From positions 1-7,642 of the forward strand of contig JAHJSX010000087.1 of the NCBI GenBank assembly GCA_018830205.1: a stretch of 7,642 nucleotides of DNA. Direction: 5' to 3'. The notes beneath the pieces are model-generated. The model had not been told where the DNA came from and did not search any database. It saw only the letters and a list, made by a program, of their open reading frames with translations. The position numbers and the translations under genes are program-made. This DNA is from an archaeon. GTDB taxonomy: Archaea; Hydrothermarchaeota; Hydrothermarchaeia; Hydrothermarchaeales; Hydrothermarchaeaceae. This document shows positions 1-6,254 of the stretch, one piece after another; position 1 is the stretch's first letter; every line of letters begins with the position of its first letter.

Positions 1-150
1 AAGAAGAAGTACCAGAAGCTAATAATAACCGTCGAGAAAGAGAGTCAGAAAAAACACCATGAATACGAAAACAAAATAAAAGAGACTGACAAGAGAGTCG
101 AAGAACTTACAAGAGAAATAGAAAAGACTCTGAGCGGTTTGAAAAAGTAA
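1..150 (+). CDS. C-terminal end of a coiled-coil protein (partial)
   Basis: Frame 1 is open from the first base of the window to a TAA at 148-150, giving the last 49 residues of a protein whose start lies outside. The visible part is almost entirely Lys, Glu, Arg, Gln and Thr with regularly spaced Leu, Ile and Val (for example KRVEELTREIEKTLSGLKK), the pattern of a charged coiled coil. No catalytic or membrane segment is visible, so no function can be assigned. It converges on the minus-strand gene ending at 170, with only 19 bp between the two stop codons. It is probably a real gene end because the frame is open, strongly helical and closes just before the next gene, but 49 residues are thin evidence. 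Confidence 0.6.
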   Translation, partial: KKKYQKLIITVEKESQKKHHEYENKIKETDKRVEELTREIEKTLSGLKK

Positions 151-173
151 GCCATGAAGTAAAAGTAGCTTAC
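147..173. terminator. possible bidirectional terminator between convergent genes
   Basis: A 6-bp inverted repeat (GTAAGC at 147-152, GCTTAC at 168-173) spans both converging stop codons with a 15-nt loop. On the plus strand it is followed by a T-rich stretch (about 174-190), and on the minus strand by the complement of an A-rich stretch. The stem is short and AT-rich, so this is only a weak candidate; archaeal termination may rely on the T tracts alone. Confidence 0.3.
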
Positions 174-892
174 ATTTGTTTTTCTATATATCCCATAATA
201 GAAATAAAAATCTGCAGCATTTTGGCGATTTCTAATTCATAACAGGCGAGCGTCATCGTAAATCCCTCCCTGTGCGATGCAAGTATAACGCCTTGTTCGA
301 ATTCCATCCCATATACAAGAGGCTTGGTTTTAAATTGCCGCATCCCCTCCTTTACAATCATTGCAAACTCCTCTGCCGACGGGTCTCTAATAACTGTCCA
401 CTGAGGTTCTGCCTCGGGTTCTTTCTTCAAATATAGTAGCTGGCTTAGACGTTTCTCTCCTGTTTCGTCCATTAGAGCAGCAAGTCCGATAATGTCTTTT
501 ATTTCCTCGGTTGAGGGGACCTCAAAATTTTTTATTGTTTTCTGCTTTGCTTCTTCTGCTCTTGGCAGCTTGAGGTCTAGCTCACGCTCGACTTTTGATA
601 CCAGCTCATTGACTTCTGACTTTGATATTGTGCTGTCAATTTCCCCTGGTTTGTCCGCTTTTTCATTCTCGTCTTCTTTTTGTGGCACGGGCGGTATGGC
701 TATTTCCGGGGCCTTTTTTTCAGTAGTCAGACTCGAGAGCTTATCATCGATTTTTAGCCCCCCCACACGGGGGACTTTTTTGGCCTTGAGAACGGGCGTA
801 AATTCCTCGTCTCCTGCTTTTTTTGTGGATAGCTTATCAAGCTTATCTTTTAAACTCAGATTTTTGGACAATTTATCCCTTCCACTGCCCAC
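170..892 (-). CDS. Lys-rich soluble protein with repeated DKL motifs, unknown function
   Basis: A 240-residue protein without signal peptide or membrane segment, so probably cytosolic. Residues 1-115 are low-complexity and probably disordered, rich in Lys, Glu, Pro and Ser. They contain two related motifs, LSLKDKLDKLSTKK and LKIDDKLSSLTTEKK, about 37 residues apart, as if the tail carries repeated short binding peptides. Residues 120-240 look folded: a helical stretch (IKDIIGLAALMDETGEKRLSQLL), WTVIRDPSAEEF, then what looks like two beta strands (LVYGMEFEQGVILAS, GFTMTLACYE) and a final hydrophobic helix. The strand-strand-helix ending faintly recalls the Roadblock/LC7 fold, but I would not assign that family. 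The start is GTG at 892, directly after an in-frame TAA and with no clear Shine-Dalgarno; a TTG at codon 8 has GGAAGG upstream and is an alternative. It lies 78 bp downstream of the coiled-coil/TM gene on the same strand and may belong to that operon. Confidence 0.75.
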   Translation of the reverse strand: MGSGRDKLSKNLSLKDKLDKLSTKKAGDEEFTPVLKAKKVPRVGGLKIDDKLSSLTTEKKAPEIAIPPVPQKEDENEKADKPGEIDSTISKSEVNELVSKVERELDLKLPRAEEAKQKTIKNFEVPSTEEIKDIIGLAALMDETGEKRLSQLLYLKKEPEAEPQWTVIRDPSAEEFAMIVKEGMRQFKTKPLVYGMEFEQGVILASHREGFTMTLACYELEIAKMLQIFISIMGYIEKQM

Positions 893-970
893 TTAAAAGA
901 TGAAAATTTTTTTTACTTTGCATCAATTATTTTTTGCCGGACAACGTTTTAAGCTTTTCCGAAACATGGG

Positions 971-1354
971 CTACTTCAGAGATTCTTCAGATCTTTTAAC
1001 TACCTTTATTATAACTGTCCAGCCGGTTCCTATTAGTAAGCCTGTTATGAAATACGCCCACACATTTTGGCTCTGTGAGGTAATTTTTACAAATATCACG
1101 CTCGCAATTACAAAAATAACAATTAGGATTAAGAGGTTGGTCCTTTCTTCTTTGAACTTCAAATCCACGATTCTTTCCCTGTCTCGAAGCTGGGCCTCCA
1201 GTCGCTCGACACGCCGCTCATATTCAACTATCTTATCAATCTTCGATTTAAACCTGGAGTAACACCACTCCCATGCCTCAATATCACTTTCAAACTTATC
1301 TTTCTCTTCCATGTACACTTTATCGACGTTGGGGTTTTCTTTTTCCATTTTCAC
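971..1354 (-). CDS. coiled-coil protein with two C-terminal transmembrane helices
   Basis: A 127-residue protein. Residues 1-70 are charged and helical, with a likely coiled coil at about 34-70 (YERRVERLEAQLRDRERIV). Two hydrophobic segments follow at about 73-90 (LLILIVIFVIASVIFV) and 97-117 (NVWAYFITGLLIGTGWTVII), then a short basic end. The charged N-terminal half and basic C-terminal end should both lie in the cytosol, with only the short SQSQN loop outside. Its GTG start overlaps the stop of the large surface-protein gene (GTGA at 1351-1354), so the two are very likely translationally coupled. An in-frame ATG two codons later is an alternative start. I do not recognise the family. Position and topology suggest an inner-membrane partner of the surface protein, possibly linking it to a cytosolic factor; that is inference. 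Confidence 0.8.
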   Translation of the reverse strand: MKMEKENPNVDKVYMEEKDKFESDIEAWEWCYSRFKSKIDKIVEYERRVERLEAQLRDRERIVDLKFKEERTNLLILIVIFVIASVIFVKITSQSQNVWAYFITGLLIGTGWTVIIKVVKRSEESLK

Positions 1355-4173
1355 TCTTCTTTTATGGGCCTCGTTAGTGTTAAGAATTTGAACATTATTA
1401 ATAAAAAGACCACGGTGAATATAGCTGTCGCGGCTATCTGCTTTCTGGTTAATTTTTGTGTTTCGTCAACGGGCGGCTCTTCTGTTGGTGTGGGCACTGC
1501 TTCTACTACCGCTATTGCGAGCGCGCTTGAGGTCTTCGTATATTCGTTTCCTAGTTCATCTGTCCATTCAAGCTGCGCTTTTTTGATTGTGTAGCTTCCT
1601 ACTTTTTGAGGTATCAGGGTATATTCCAAAGTGGTTTTCTCGCCTGGTTTGAGTTCCTCTACTTCTAATTCTACCTCGCCGACAATATCAAAGTTCGCTG
1701 GCACGTGGTCTATGATTTTTACAAACCTGGCACTGGATTCTCCGATGTTCGTTACAGACACCTTGACAACGGTGCTTTCATCGATGGTTATAAGGGGGTC
1801 GCTTATCGATTTGGTTATGTCAAGTATCGCGCCCTTTACCTTGATGGGAATTTTACCTGTTAGATTATGGGCATTAAATTTCAGTGCCGCATTTATATCA
1901 AAAAGCCCTGACTTCTTGCCCCTGACTAAAAACAGAAGTGTCTGCTCTTCGCCAGAACTCAGGCTGCCGTTCCATGCCACTTCGCCCTCAAACCCGTACC
2001 ACGTATCGTTGCGCTTGAGTTCTGCCACGACTCTCCCATGCCAGGCTGTATCGTTGCTGTAAAGTTCAAGTCCTTGGGGAACATCTAAGGTTATTGTAAT
2101 ATTTTCAAGGTCTGCGAATCCTGTGTTCTTCAGTTTTATGGATGCATCGCCGTACTCGTCCAGGTCTAGCTCACCTGGGCTGCTTGATGTTACTGTCAGG
2201 TTCTTCTTTTCAAGGGTCGCTACTTCGTATGCGGGCCGGGATGTAAGCACAGTTATATTTACGGTTTTGTTTTTAGAGTGCACTTCGCCATAAAAATCGG
2301 TGTAGTTTACAGTTACAGTGATATCAAAACTCTCTTGCGTTTCAACCTCTGGGGCCCTCAAGACAAGGGCGTAGGTTGCATTTATAGGGGACCAGCTCCG
2401 CAGAGTGCCGTCAGGATAATGTTTTGCCTTCAATTCGGGAAGATAGTAAAGCGATTGTCCCTCTAGAATCTCGCCTCCGTATCTTGCCCCTGACCTAAGC
2501 TCTGTTGTATCTATATGAACGAGCACGTCATGAACGGAGTCGCTTCCATTATTGGACAGATTAAAATTAAAATCGAATTCACTTCCAGCAAGAACTCTTA
2601 GTCCGCTCATGTTAAAAACCAACTCGGGGACCAGGGCGAATAACTTTTCGTTGTTTCCAAACTCGATGCTCTTTGATGTCACTGTGCAGTATCGTGATTG
2701 TGGCCGCCCCTCGATTCCTTCAATTGATGGTTTGAAAGAGGCAGGGTCAACGTCCAGGTATGTTGCATTCGTATCAATTGAGATATTGCGCTGGTTTAAG
2801 GAAACAATGGTATAGTTATAAGAAGCCGCCTCACCTGGGCTTAATGTTCCGTTCCATGAGGTGGTACCGGCAAGTGTAGCGCCCTTGACTGTGTCTTTTA
2901 CTAAAAGTCCCCGTGCAACGGCATTTCCCATGTTTTTGATTTTCACGGTGATGTTTAGAGTTCTGGTGCGGTTAAGCGTTATTTCTGTGCTGCTTGTGGT
3001 GGTGTTAGTCTCTCCTTTATTCCACCAGTTATTCTCGTCTACCTCACGAATTGTTGTGCCCTGAAATATGCTTTTAATGGGGTCGAAATACTCCACATAT
3101 TTATTGATGCTTTTATCTATTGTAATAAACGGGGAGAATCTGAAGGTTTTGTTGTCAGAAACAGATTTATAATCGTTCCCATATCGGTCCTCGTAAGTTG
3201 CACTGCTTATTCCGCTGCAAATAATGGGGTCGTCTGACACCATAACATAGTTAAAAGTCTTTGTTTTGCCCCCCATAATGTTCCCTTTAAAAGATGTAGT
3301 GCCCGCGCTCACCTGGACATATGGTGGCAAATCTGCACTCCACTCCACGTTGTATGCTCCCTCGCTCCCTGAATTATTCATAGTAACTTTAATTGAGACG
3401 TCTCTGCCAGGGTTTGTTAGCGTCCAGTTGCTGGAACTTCTTGATACCCTTAGTTGGGCCGGAGAAATCTCGATGTTGAAAGGATAATACGTCAAGCGGT
3501 TGTTGGCTTCGCCTGTCTCGATGTTCTGGTCAGAATAATCAAATCGCAAATACAAAGTATAATTAAACTCTCCTCGCAAATCCGGAGTCTTTAATGTATA
3601 TTTGAATTCCCTGGTTGAACCAGGACATATAGATTGCATGTCCCCTGCGTCCGTGTCAAGTATTTCAAAGTCCCCGAATTGAGGATTTACGTGGATATCC
3701 TTTGCCTCAATTTCGCCTGTATTGTTAATCGAAAAATCGATTGCGAACTCCTCGCCAGGCAAAAGTTTTATTATATCGCTCTCGATTTTTAAGAGTTCTA
3801 TGTTTGTCACATTTGCGGTGATGTTTGCTTTTTGCGGGGTGTAAATGCTGATATTCGCCTTTGTCCCAGAAGCATTGTGGAGCAGAACTTGGATGTCAGA
3901 TTTTTTGAGCGCCCATTCTTCGCCCGCTGTTAAAGAATCTGTCACATACTGGCCATTGTCGCGCAAAATATTGACTCGTATGGCATCTGTTCCAAATACC
4001 TTCTCCAAAATTACATCGAAGTTTTCGGCAGACGCATTGCCTCCAAGTGTAAGTTCCCCAGAAAACCGCTCTTCCCATCCGGGATATTTTCCAGGCGTTG
4101 TATCAGGACAGTCTGCGTATGCCAGTGGAAATGACATAGCAACAATTAAAGAAGCCAACATCCAAAATCGCAT
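1351..4173 (-). CDS. large membrane-anchored surface protein with COG1361/CARDB-like repeats
   Basis: About 940 residues from the preferred start. A signal peptide (1-20, ending PLAYA), an N-terminal beta-rich domain (about 21-116), about six tandem Ig-like domains of the archaeal COG1361/CARDB/DUF11 kind (roughly 118-237, 238-330, 350-480, 515-645, 655-780, 782-891), a Pro/Thr/Glu stalk (VPTPTEEPPVDE), one transmembrane helix (about 912-934) and a short charged tail. The repeats share N.G-type turns (NNTGE, MNNSG, KNMGN, SNNGS, KNTGF, TNIGE) and a 'D.YG..Y.S'-like motif (YEDRYGNDY, YTDFYGEVH, WTDELGNEY). I count about 30 N-X-S/T sequons, fitting an N-glycosylated outside face. The start at 4173 has AAAGGAG nine bases upstream and gives a classic signal peptide; in-frame ATGs at 4197 and 4236 are alternatives with poorer ribosome sites. 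Such proteins act as S-layer-associated or adhesive scaffolds. The direct partner is unknown. It heads a minus-strand operon divergent from the cytochrome genes. Confidence 0.85.
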   Translation of the reverse strand: MRFWMLASLIVAMSFPLAYADCPDTTPGKYPGWEERFSGELTLGGNASAENFDVILEKVFGTDAIRVNILRDNGQYVTDSLTAGEEWALKKSDIQVLLHNASGTKANISIYTPQKANITANVTNIELLKIESDIIKLLPGEEFAIDFSINNTGEIEAKDIHVNPQFGDFEILDTDAGDMQSICPGSTREFKYTLKTPDLRGEFNYTLYLRFDYSDQNIETGEANNRLTYYPFNIEISPAQLRVSRSSSNWTLTNPGRDVSIKVTMNNSGSEGAYNVEWSADLPPYVQVSAGTTSFKGNIMGGKTKTFNYVMVSDDPIICSGISSATYEDRYGNDYKSVSDNKTFRFSPFITIDKSINKYVEYFDPIKSIFQGTTIREVDENNWWNKGETNTTTSSTEITLNRTRTLNITVKIKNMGNAVARGLLVKDTVKGATLAGTTSWNGTLSPGEAASYNYTIVSLNQRNISIDTNATYLDVDPASFKPSIEGIEGRPQSRYCTVTSKSIEFGNNEKLFALVPELVFNMSGLRVLAGSEFDFNFNLSNNGSDSVHDVLVHIDTTELRSGARYGGEILEGQSLYYLPELKAKHYPDGTLRSWSPINATYALVLRAPEVETQESFDITVTVNYTDFYGEVHSKNKTVNITVLTSRPAYEVATLEKKNLTVTSSSPGELDLDEYGDASIKLKNTGFADLENITITLDVPQGLELYSNDTAWHGRVVAELKRNDTWYGFEGEVAWNGSLSSGEEQTLLFLVRGKKSGLFDINAALKFNAHNLTGKIPIKVKGAILDITKSISDPLITIDESTVVKVSVTNIGESSARFVKIIDHVPANFDIVGEVELEVEELKPGEKTTLEYTLIPQKVGSYTIKKAQLEWTDELGNEYTKTSSALAIAVVEAVPTPTEEPPVDETQKLTRKQIAATAIFTVVFLLIMFKFLTLTRPIKEE

Positions 4174-4182
4174 ACCAATATT

Positions 4183-4189
4183 CTCCTTT
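4183..4189 (-). promoter_or_regulatory. ribosome binding site deciding the surface-protein start
   Basis: AAAGGAG on the minus strand lies nine bases before the ATG at 4173-4171. The two upstream in-frame ATGs have either no spacing (AGGG directly next to the ATG at 4236) or a distant GGTGAG (12 bases before 4197). This favours the shorter protein, whose N-terminus is then a compact signal peptide. Confidence 0.6.
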
Positions 4190-4298
4190 AATTTCATATG
4201 AAAGCCCATCTCACCACATGAGATTAAAGTCTGCATCCCTAAAATATCTTTTGGAAATATCGCTTAATTTTGGTTATGTAAATTTAGCCATAGTAAAG

Positions 4299-4308
4299 AT
4301 TATATAGG
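4299..4308 (-). promoter_or_regulatory. candidate TATA box for the leftward operon
   Basis: The minus strand reads CCTATATAAT here. An archaeal TATA box centred near 4303 would start transcription near 4277, leaving about 100 nt of leader to the preferred start at 4173. A second AT-rich element (AAGATATTTT, 4241-4250) would give a shorter leader and cannot be excluded. Confidence 0.35.
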
Positions 4309-4398
4309 GGCTTGTTAGATGAAATGATTAGCGGAGTGTCAAGATATAGAGGAAAATGACGCCGCAAAAACCCACAGGCGAGCCATAGTATGGTATAT

Positions 4399-4441
4399 AT
4401 TGGTATATACTATATTTGCTATTGGTATATACTATATTTGC
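4399..4441 (+). repeat. perfect 21-bp direct repeat, period 22, upstream of the cytochrome promoter
   Basis: Two identical 21-bp copies occupy 4399-4419 and 4421-4441, separated by one base. Each contains the self-complementary octamer GTATATAC (4403-4410 and 4425-4432), and a further partial copy TGGTATATA sits at 4391-4399. The start points of the TGGTATATA element are 10 and 22 bp apart, close to one and two helical turns, so the elements face the same side of DNA. The second copy ends about 6 bp before the TATA box at 4448. That position, immediately upstream of BRE/TATA, is where archaeal activators often bind; a repressor is also possible. It is probably the operator of the tetraheme cytochrome gene. 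Confidence 0.7.
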
Positions 4442-4447
4442 AGTAGG

Positions 4448-4456
4448 TTTAAATAT
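4448..4456 (+). promoter_or_regulatory. TATA box of the tetraheme cytochrome gene
   Basis: TTTAAATAT matches the archaeal TATA consensus and follows the direct repeats. Its centre at about 4452 predicts a transcription start near 4477-4480, giving a leader of about 45 nt before the ATG at 4524. The leader has AAGGAGA at 4504-4510. Confidence 0.55.
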
Positions 4457-4476
4457 GCCCGAGAAGATATATGTAA

Positions 4477-4530
4477 ATGAGCACCAGAGGGAAAATAAAA
4501 AGGAAGGAGACCGTGCATTATAGATGTTAA
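4477..4530 (+). other. possible 17-codon leader ORF overlapping the cytochrome start
   Basis: An ATG at 4477 falls at the predicted transcription start and opens a 17-codon frame (MSTRGKIKRKETVHYRC, stop TAA 4528-4530) that runs 7 bases into the cytochrome gene in another frame. If real it would be a leaderless, basic leader peptide that could couple translation to the cytochrome. A frame this short easily arises by chance. Confidence 0.2.
4504..4510 (+). promoter_or_regulatory. ribosome binding site of the tetraheme cytochrome
   Basis: AAGGAGA lies 13 bases before the ATG at 4524, longer than usual spacing. An in-frame TAG at 4521-4523 directly precedes that ATG, so no earlier start is possible in this frame. 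Confidence 0.5.
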
Positions 4531-5342
4531 ACAGAGGATTAAGTGTGTGGTTGCTAATGGGGATGGTAGTTGCCGGGATATATGTACTGCCCGGCGTGAC
4601 AGCTAAATTTCAAGGTTCGCACACCATGGAATTCAACGAAAGCAGTACCGGAGTTACAAATGCAACAGAAATGGACTGCGGGGCATGCCATGCGTATATC
4701 CAGAGCGAGCTGAACGCGACAGGCGTGATGGGCACTGCTGGCGTAATAAAAGCACATATACGTGCACTTAACGACAGAGCCTACACCAATGACAACAACT
4801 CAAGGCTTGGAGGCCACCTGCAAATTGGAAACAAAACTATACTCGATAGTGAGCCAGGCAAAGTATGTCCCCTCTGCCATGCAACTGAGACAAAAATAAG
4901 CGGCTCCCACACGCAGGTCGTCACAAGGGTCTGCACAGACGCTGACTGCCACGGCTACAACAGCACACATTCGTATTCCGGTAAGGCATTAGGGACCATT
5001 GTATACGGCACCGGCCAGAACATTACCGAAAAGCTGAACAAGAGCGCAGACATGCACTCTAGCTGGTACTGGGCAATGGAAAGTGTAGCCAGCACCAGGG
5101 ACATGGCCAACTCAAGCTATCCAAACAGCAACACCGGCAAATACGGCCAGGGATACCTGACCTGCCTTGCATGCCATACGCACTTTGGCATGAACTTGAA
5201 CATCACGCGGCCGCAGTCGTTCAACATAACCATTTCGATAAACGCGGCGGGTGCTGTGGCTGTATCTAGTATCCAGGTCAACCAGACTGACGTGAACGAA
5301 ACAATGAGCTACAAGAAAGCACACGACTCTGTCTGGTGGTAA
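4524..5342 (+). CDS. secreted tetraheme c-type cytochrome
   Basis: A 272-residue exported electron carrier. Residues 1-27 form a signal peptide (hydrophobic core to about 23, likely cleavage after VTA). There are four covalent heme sites: C52GACH, C115PLCH, C137TDADCH (the wider CX4CH form) and C214LACH. Eight other histidines (33, 78, 98, 129, 149, 178, 220, 267) can supply distal ligands, more than enough for bis-His coordination of all four hemes. About a dozen N-X-S/T sequons and many Ser/Thr/Asn suggest heavy glycosylation. No C-terminal membrane helix follows, so it is free or polymeric outside the cell; the C-terminal 45 residues look beta-rich (FNITISINAAGAVAV) and end in WW. It has its own promoter with operator-like repeats and its own terminator, pointing to independent, probably high expression. 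Tetraheme subunits of archaeal extracellular cytochrome filaments are a family worth comparing; that identity is inference. A periplasm-like electron shuttle is the alternative. Confidence 0.9.
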   Translation: MLNRGLSVWLLMGMVVAGIYVLPGVTAKFQGSHTMEFNESSTGVTNATEMDCGACHAYIQSELNATGVMGTAGVIKAHIRALNDRAYTNDNNSRLGGHLQIGNKTILDSEPGKVCPLCHATETKISGSHTQVVTRVCTDADCHGYNSTHSYSGKALGTIVYGTGQNITEKLNKSADMHSSWYWAMESVASTRDMANSSYPNSNTGKYGQGYLTCLACHTHFGMNLNITRPQSFNITISINAAGAVAVSSIQVNQTDVNETMSYKKAHDSVWW

Positions 5343-5364
5343 GCTTAGAACGAGAGGCAAAAGT

Positions 5365-5405
5365 GGCTCTGGGCATTCAGAGCCTTACTTTATTTTTTTT
5401 ATTTT
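5365..5405 (+). terminator. hairpin plus T-tract terminator after the tetraheme gene
   Basis: GGCTCTG (5365-5371) and CAGAGCC (5378-5384) form a perfect 7-bp GC-rich stem with a 6-nt loop, followed by a T-rich run from 5385 to about 5405 including eight consecutive T. It lies 23 bp after the stop codon and separates the tetraheme gene from the hexaheme gene transcriptionally, or makes read-through partial. Confidence 0.75.
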
Positions 5406-5417
5406 AAATTCAAAAGA

Positions 5418-5429
5418 ATTATATTATAC
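5418..5429 (+). promoter_or_regulatory. candidate TATA box of the hexaheme cytochrome gene
   Basis: AATTATATTATA centred near 5424 would place the transcription start close to the ATG at 5448, consistent with a leaderless mRNA, and no good Shine-Dalgarno is present. An alternative element (TTTTAAATT, 5402-5410) would give a leader of about 17 nt. Confidence 0.4.
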
Positions 5430-5447
5430 TAGGATTACAATTAGCCT

Positions 5448-6194
5448 ATGCCAAGACTTGTCCTGATAGCCATCATGATTTCGAACCTTTTTGGCAGCGC
5501 GTATGCCTTCTCGTATTTGGATGCGGAACATATCGGCGCTCTGTGCGTTGCCTGCCACAATGAATACTCCTTCAGGCAGGAAGGCGCTTTAAACTTCTCA
5601 GCGCCCGTAAAAAACACAGACGTAATCGACATGTACCCCTGCTACAAGGCACCCTGCCACTACTCAAGCAATACAAAATGGGGAGGGGGTGGAAACCGAT
5701 ATTCGCTTCATATGAGCGAGGGCATATGCAAAAACTGCCACGGTAAAAATGGCGAGTTTGATATCCATAAAAGCCATACAAAAAATGGCACGACCGTAAA
5801 CTGCAACTTTTGCCATGCAAGTGCTATGGGCTGGAATTCGACTCATGTGGAGATTCCCCCATATGAGGAAGCATACGTGGCCAGGTCTGCAATGTTGAAC
5901 ACGTCCATAATAGTGCCAAACTGGGAGGGCGACTGCGGGTACTGCCATGTAACCCTCAAAAACGCAACCAGGCAGCACCATGTCCATGAACTTGTATTAG
6001 AGACCGCCTGCGTCGATTGCCACGGCAAAGTTATAGAATCTGTTCCAGATCCAATAAAGGAGTTTGTCATTGAGGGAGGAGTCACTCCAGAAGCCCAAAT
6101 AAGCTTCATGGAATCAATAATGTATGAGTATTACGCACTTTTTGAAGATATTTCCCTGAAGCTTTTGGATTTTTACAATTTTATGAGGACGTAA
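5448..6194 (+). CDS. secreted hexaheme c-type cytochrome
   Basis: A 248-residue exported multiheme protein. Signal peptide 1-20 (MPRLVLIAIMISNLFGSAYA, cleavage after AYA). Six heme sites: C33VACH, C65YKAPCH (CX4CH), C94KNCH, C119NFCH, C163GYCH and C188VDCH. Histidines 28, 88, 107, 110, 133, 177, 178 and 180 are available as distal ligands; the H107KSH110 and H177HVH180 clusters are typical of packed bis-His hemes. Residues 212-248 form a heme-free helical tail rich in aromatic residues (SIMYEYYALFEDISLKLLDFY), too interrupted by acidic residues for a membrane helix but suited to docking or oligomerising. It lies 105 bp after the tetraheme gene, beyond a terminator, and 60 bp before the signal peptidase. 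It probably exchanges electrons with the tetraheme protein, as a membrane-side donor or filament cap; that is inference. No named family is recognised. Confidence 0.9.
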   Translation: MPRLVLIAIMISNLFGSAYAFSYLDAEHIGALCVACHNEYSFRQEGALNFSAPVKNTDVIDMYPCYKAPCHYSSNTKWGGGGNRYSLHMSEGICKNCHGKNGEFDIHKSHTKNGTTVNCNFCHASAMGWNSTHVEIPPYEEAYVARSAMLNTSIIVPNWEGDCGYCHVTLKNATRQHHVHELVLETACVDCHGKVIESVPDPIKEFVIEGGVTPEAQISFMESIMYEYYALFEDISLKLLDFYNFMRT

Positions 6195-6230
6195 TTTTGA
6201 GATTATTAGAGAAAGATATAAGATATCTGG

Positions 6231-6248
6231 ATTATATAAAAAAGGGGG
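6231..6248 (+). promoter_or_regulatory. TATA-like element and purine-rich ribosome site before the signal peptidase
   Basis: TATATAAA at 6233-6240 is a good TATA match, but its centre lies only about 19 bp before the ATG at 6255, too close to serve that start. GATATA at 6215-6220 would fit better. GGGGG at 6244-6248, six bases before the ATG, may serve as a ribosome site. Co-transcription with the hexaheme gene is equally likely. Confidence 0.3.
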
Positions 6249-6254
6249 CAAAAG

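Noticed and set aside
492..1262. Plus-strand open frames opposite the leftward genes
   Set aside because: Their products are Ser/Phe-rich antisense-type sequences without ribosome sites or recognisable domains, and the minus-strand genes explain the region better.
4108..4125. Lipoprotein signal on the large surface protein (Cys just after the signal peptide)
   Set aside because: The sequence before the Cys is AYAD, which is not a lipobox, and the protein already has a C-terminal membrane anchor.
4391..4441. CRISPR-like array
   Set aside because: Only two full copies, separated by one base and with no spacers; AT-rich promoter position fits an operator.
5572..6109. Minus-strand open frames inside the hexaheme gene
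   Set aside because: They are mirror frames of a gene with six heme motifs and a signal peptide; no independent coding evidence.
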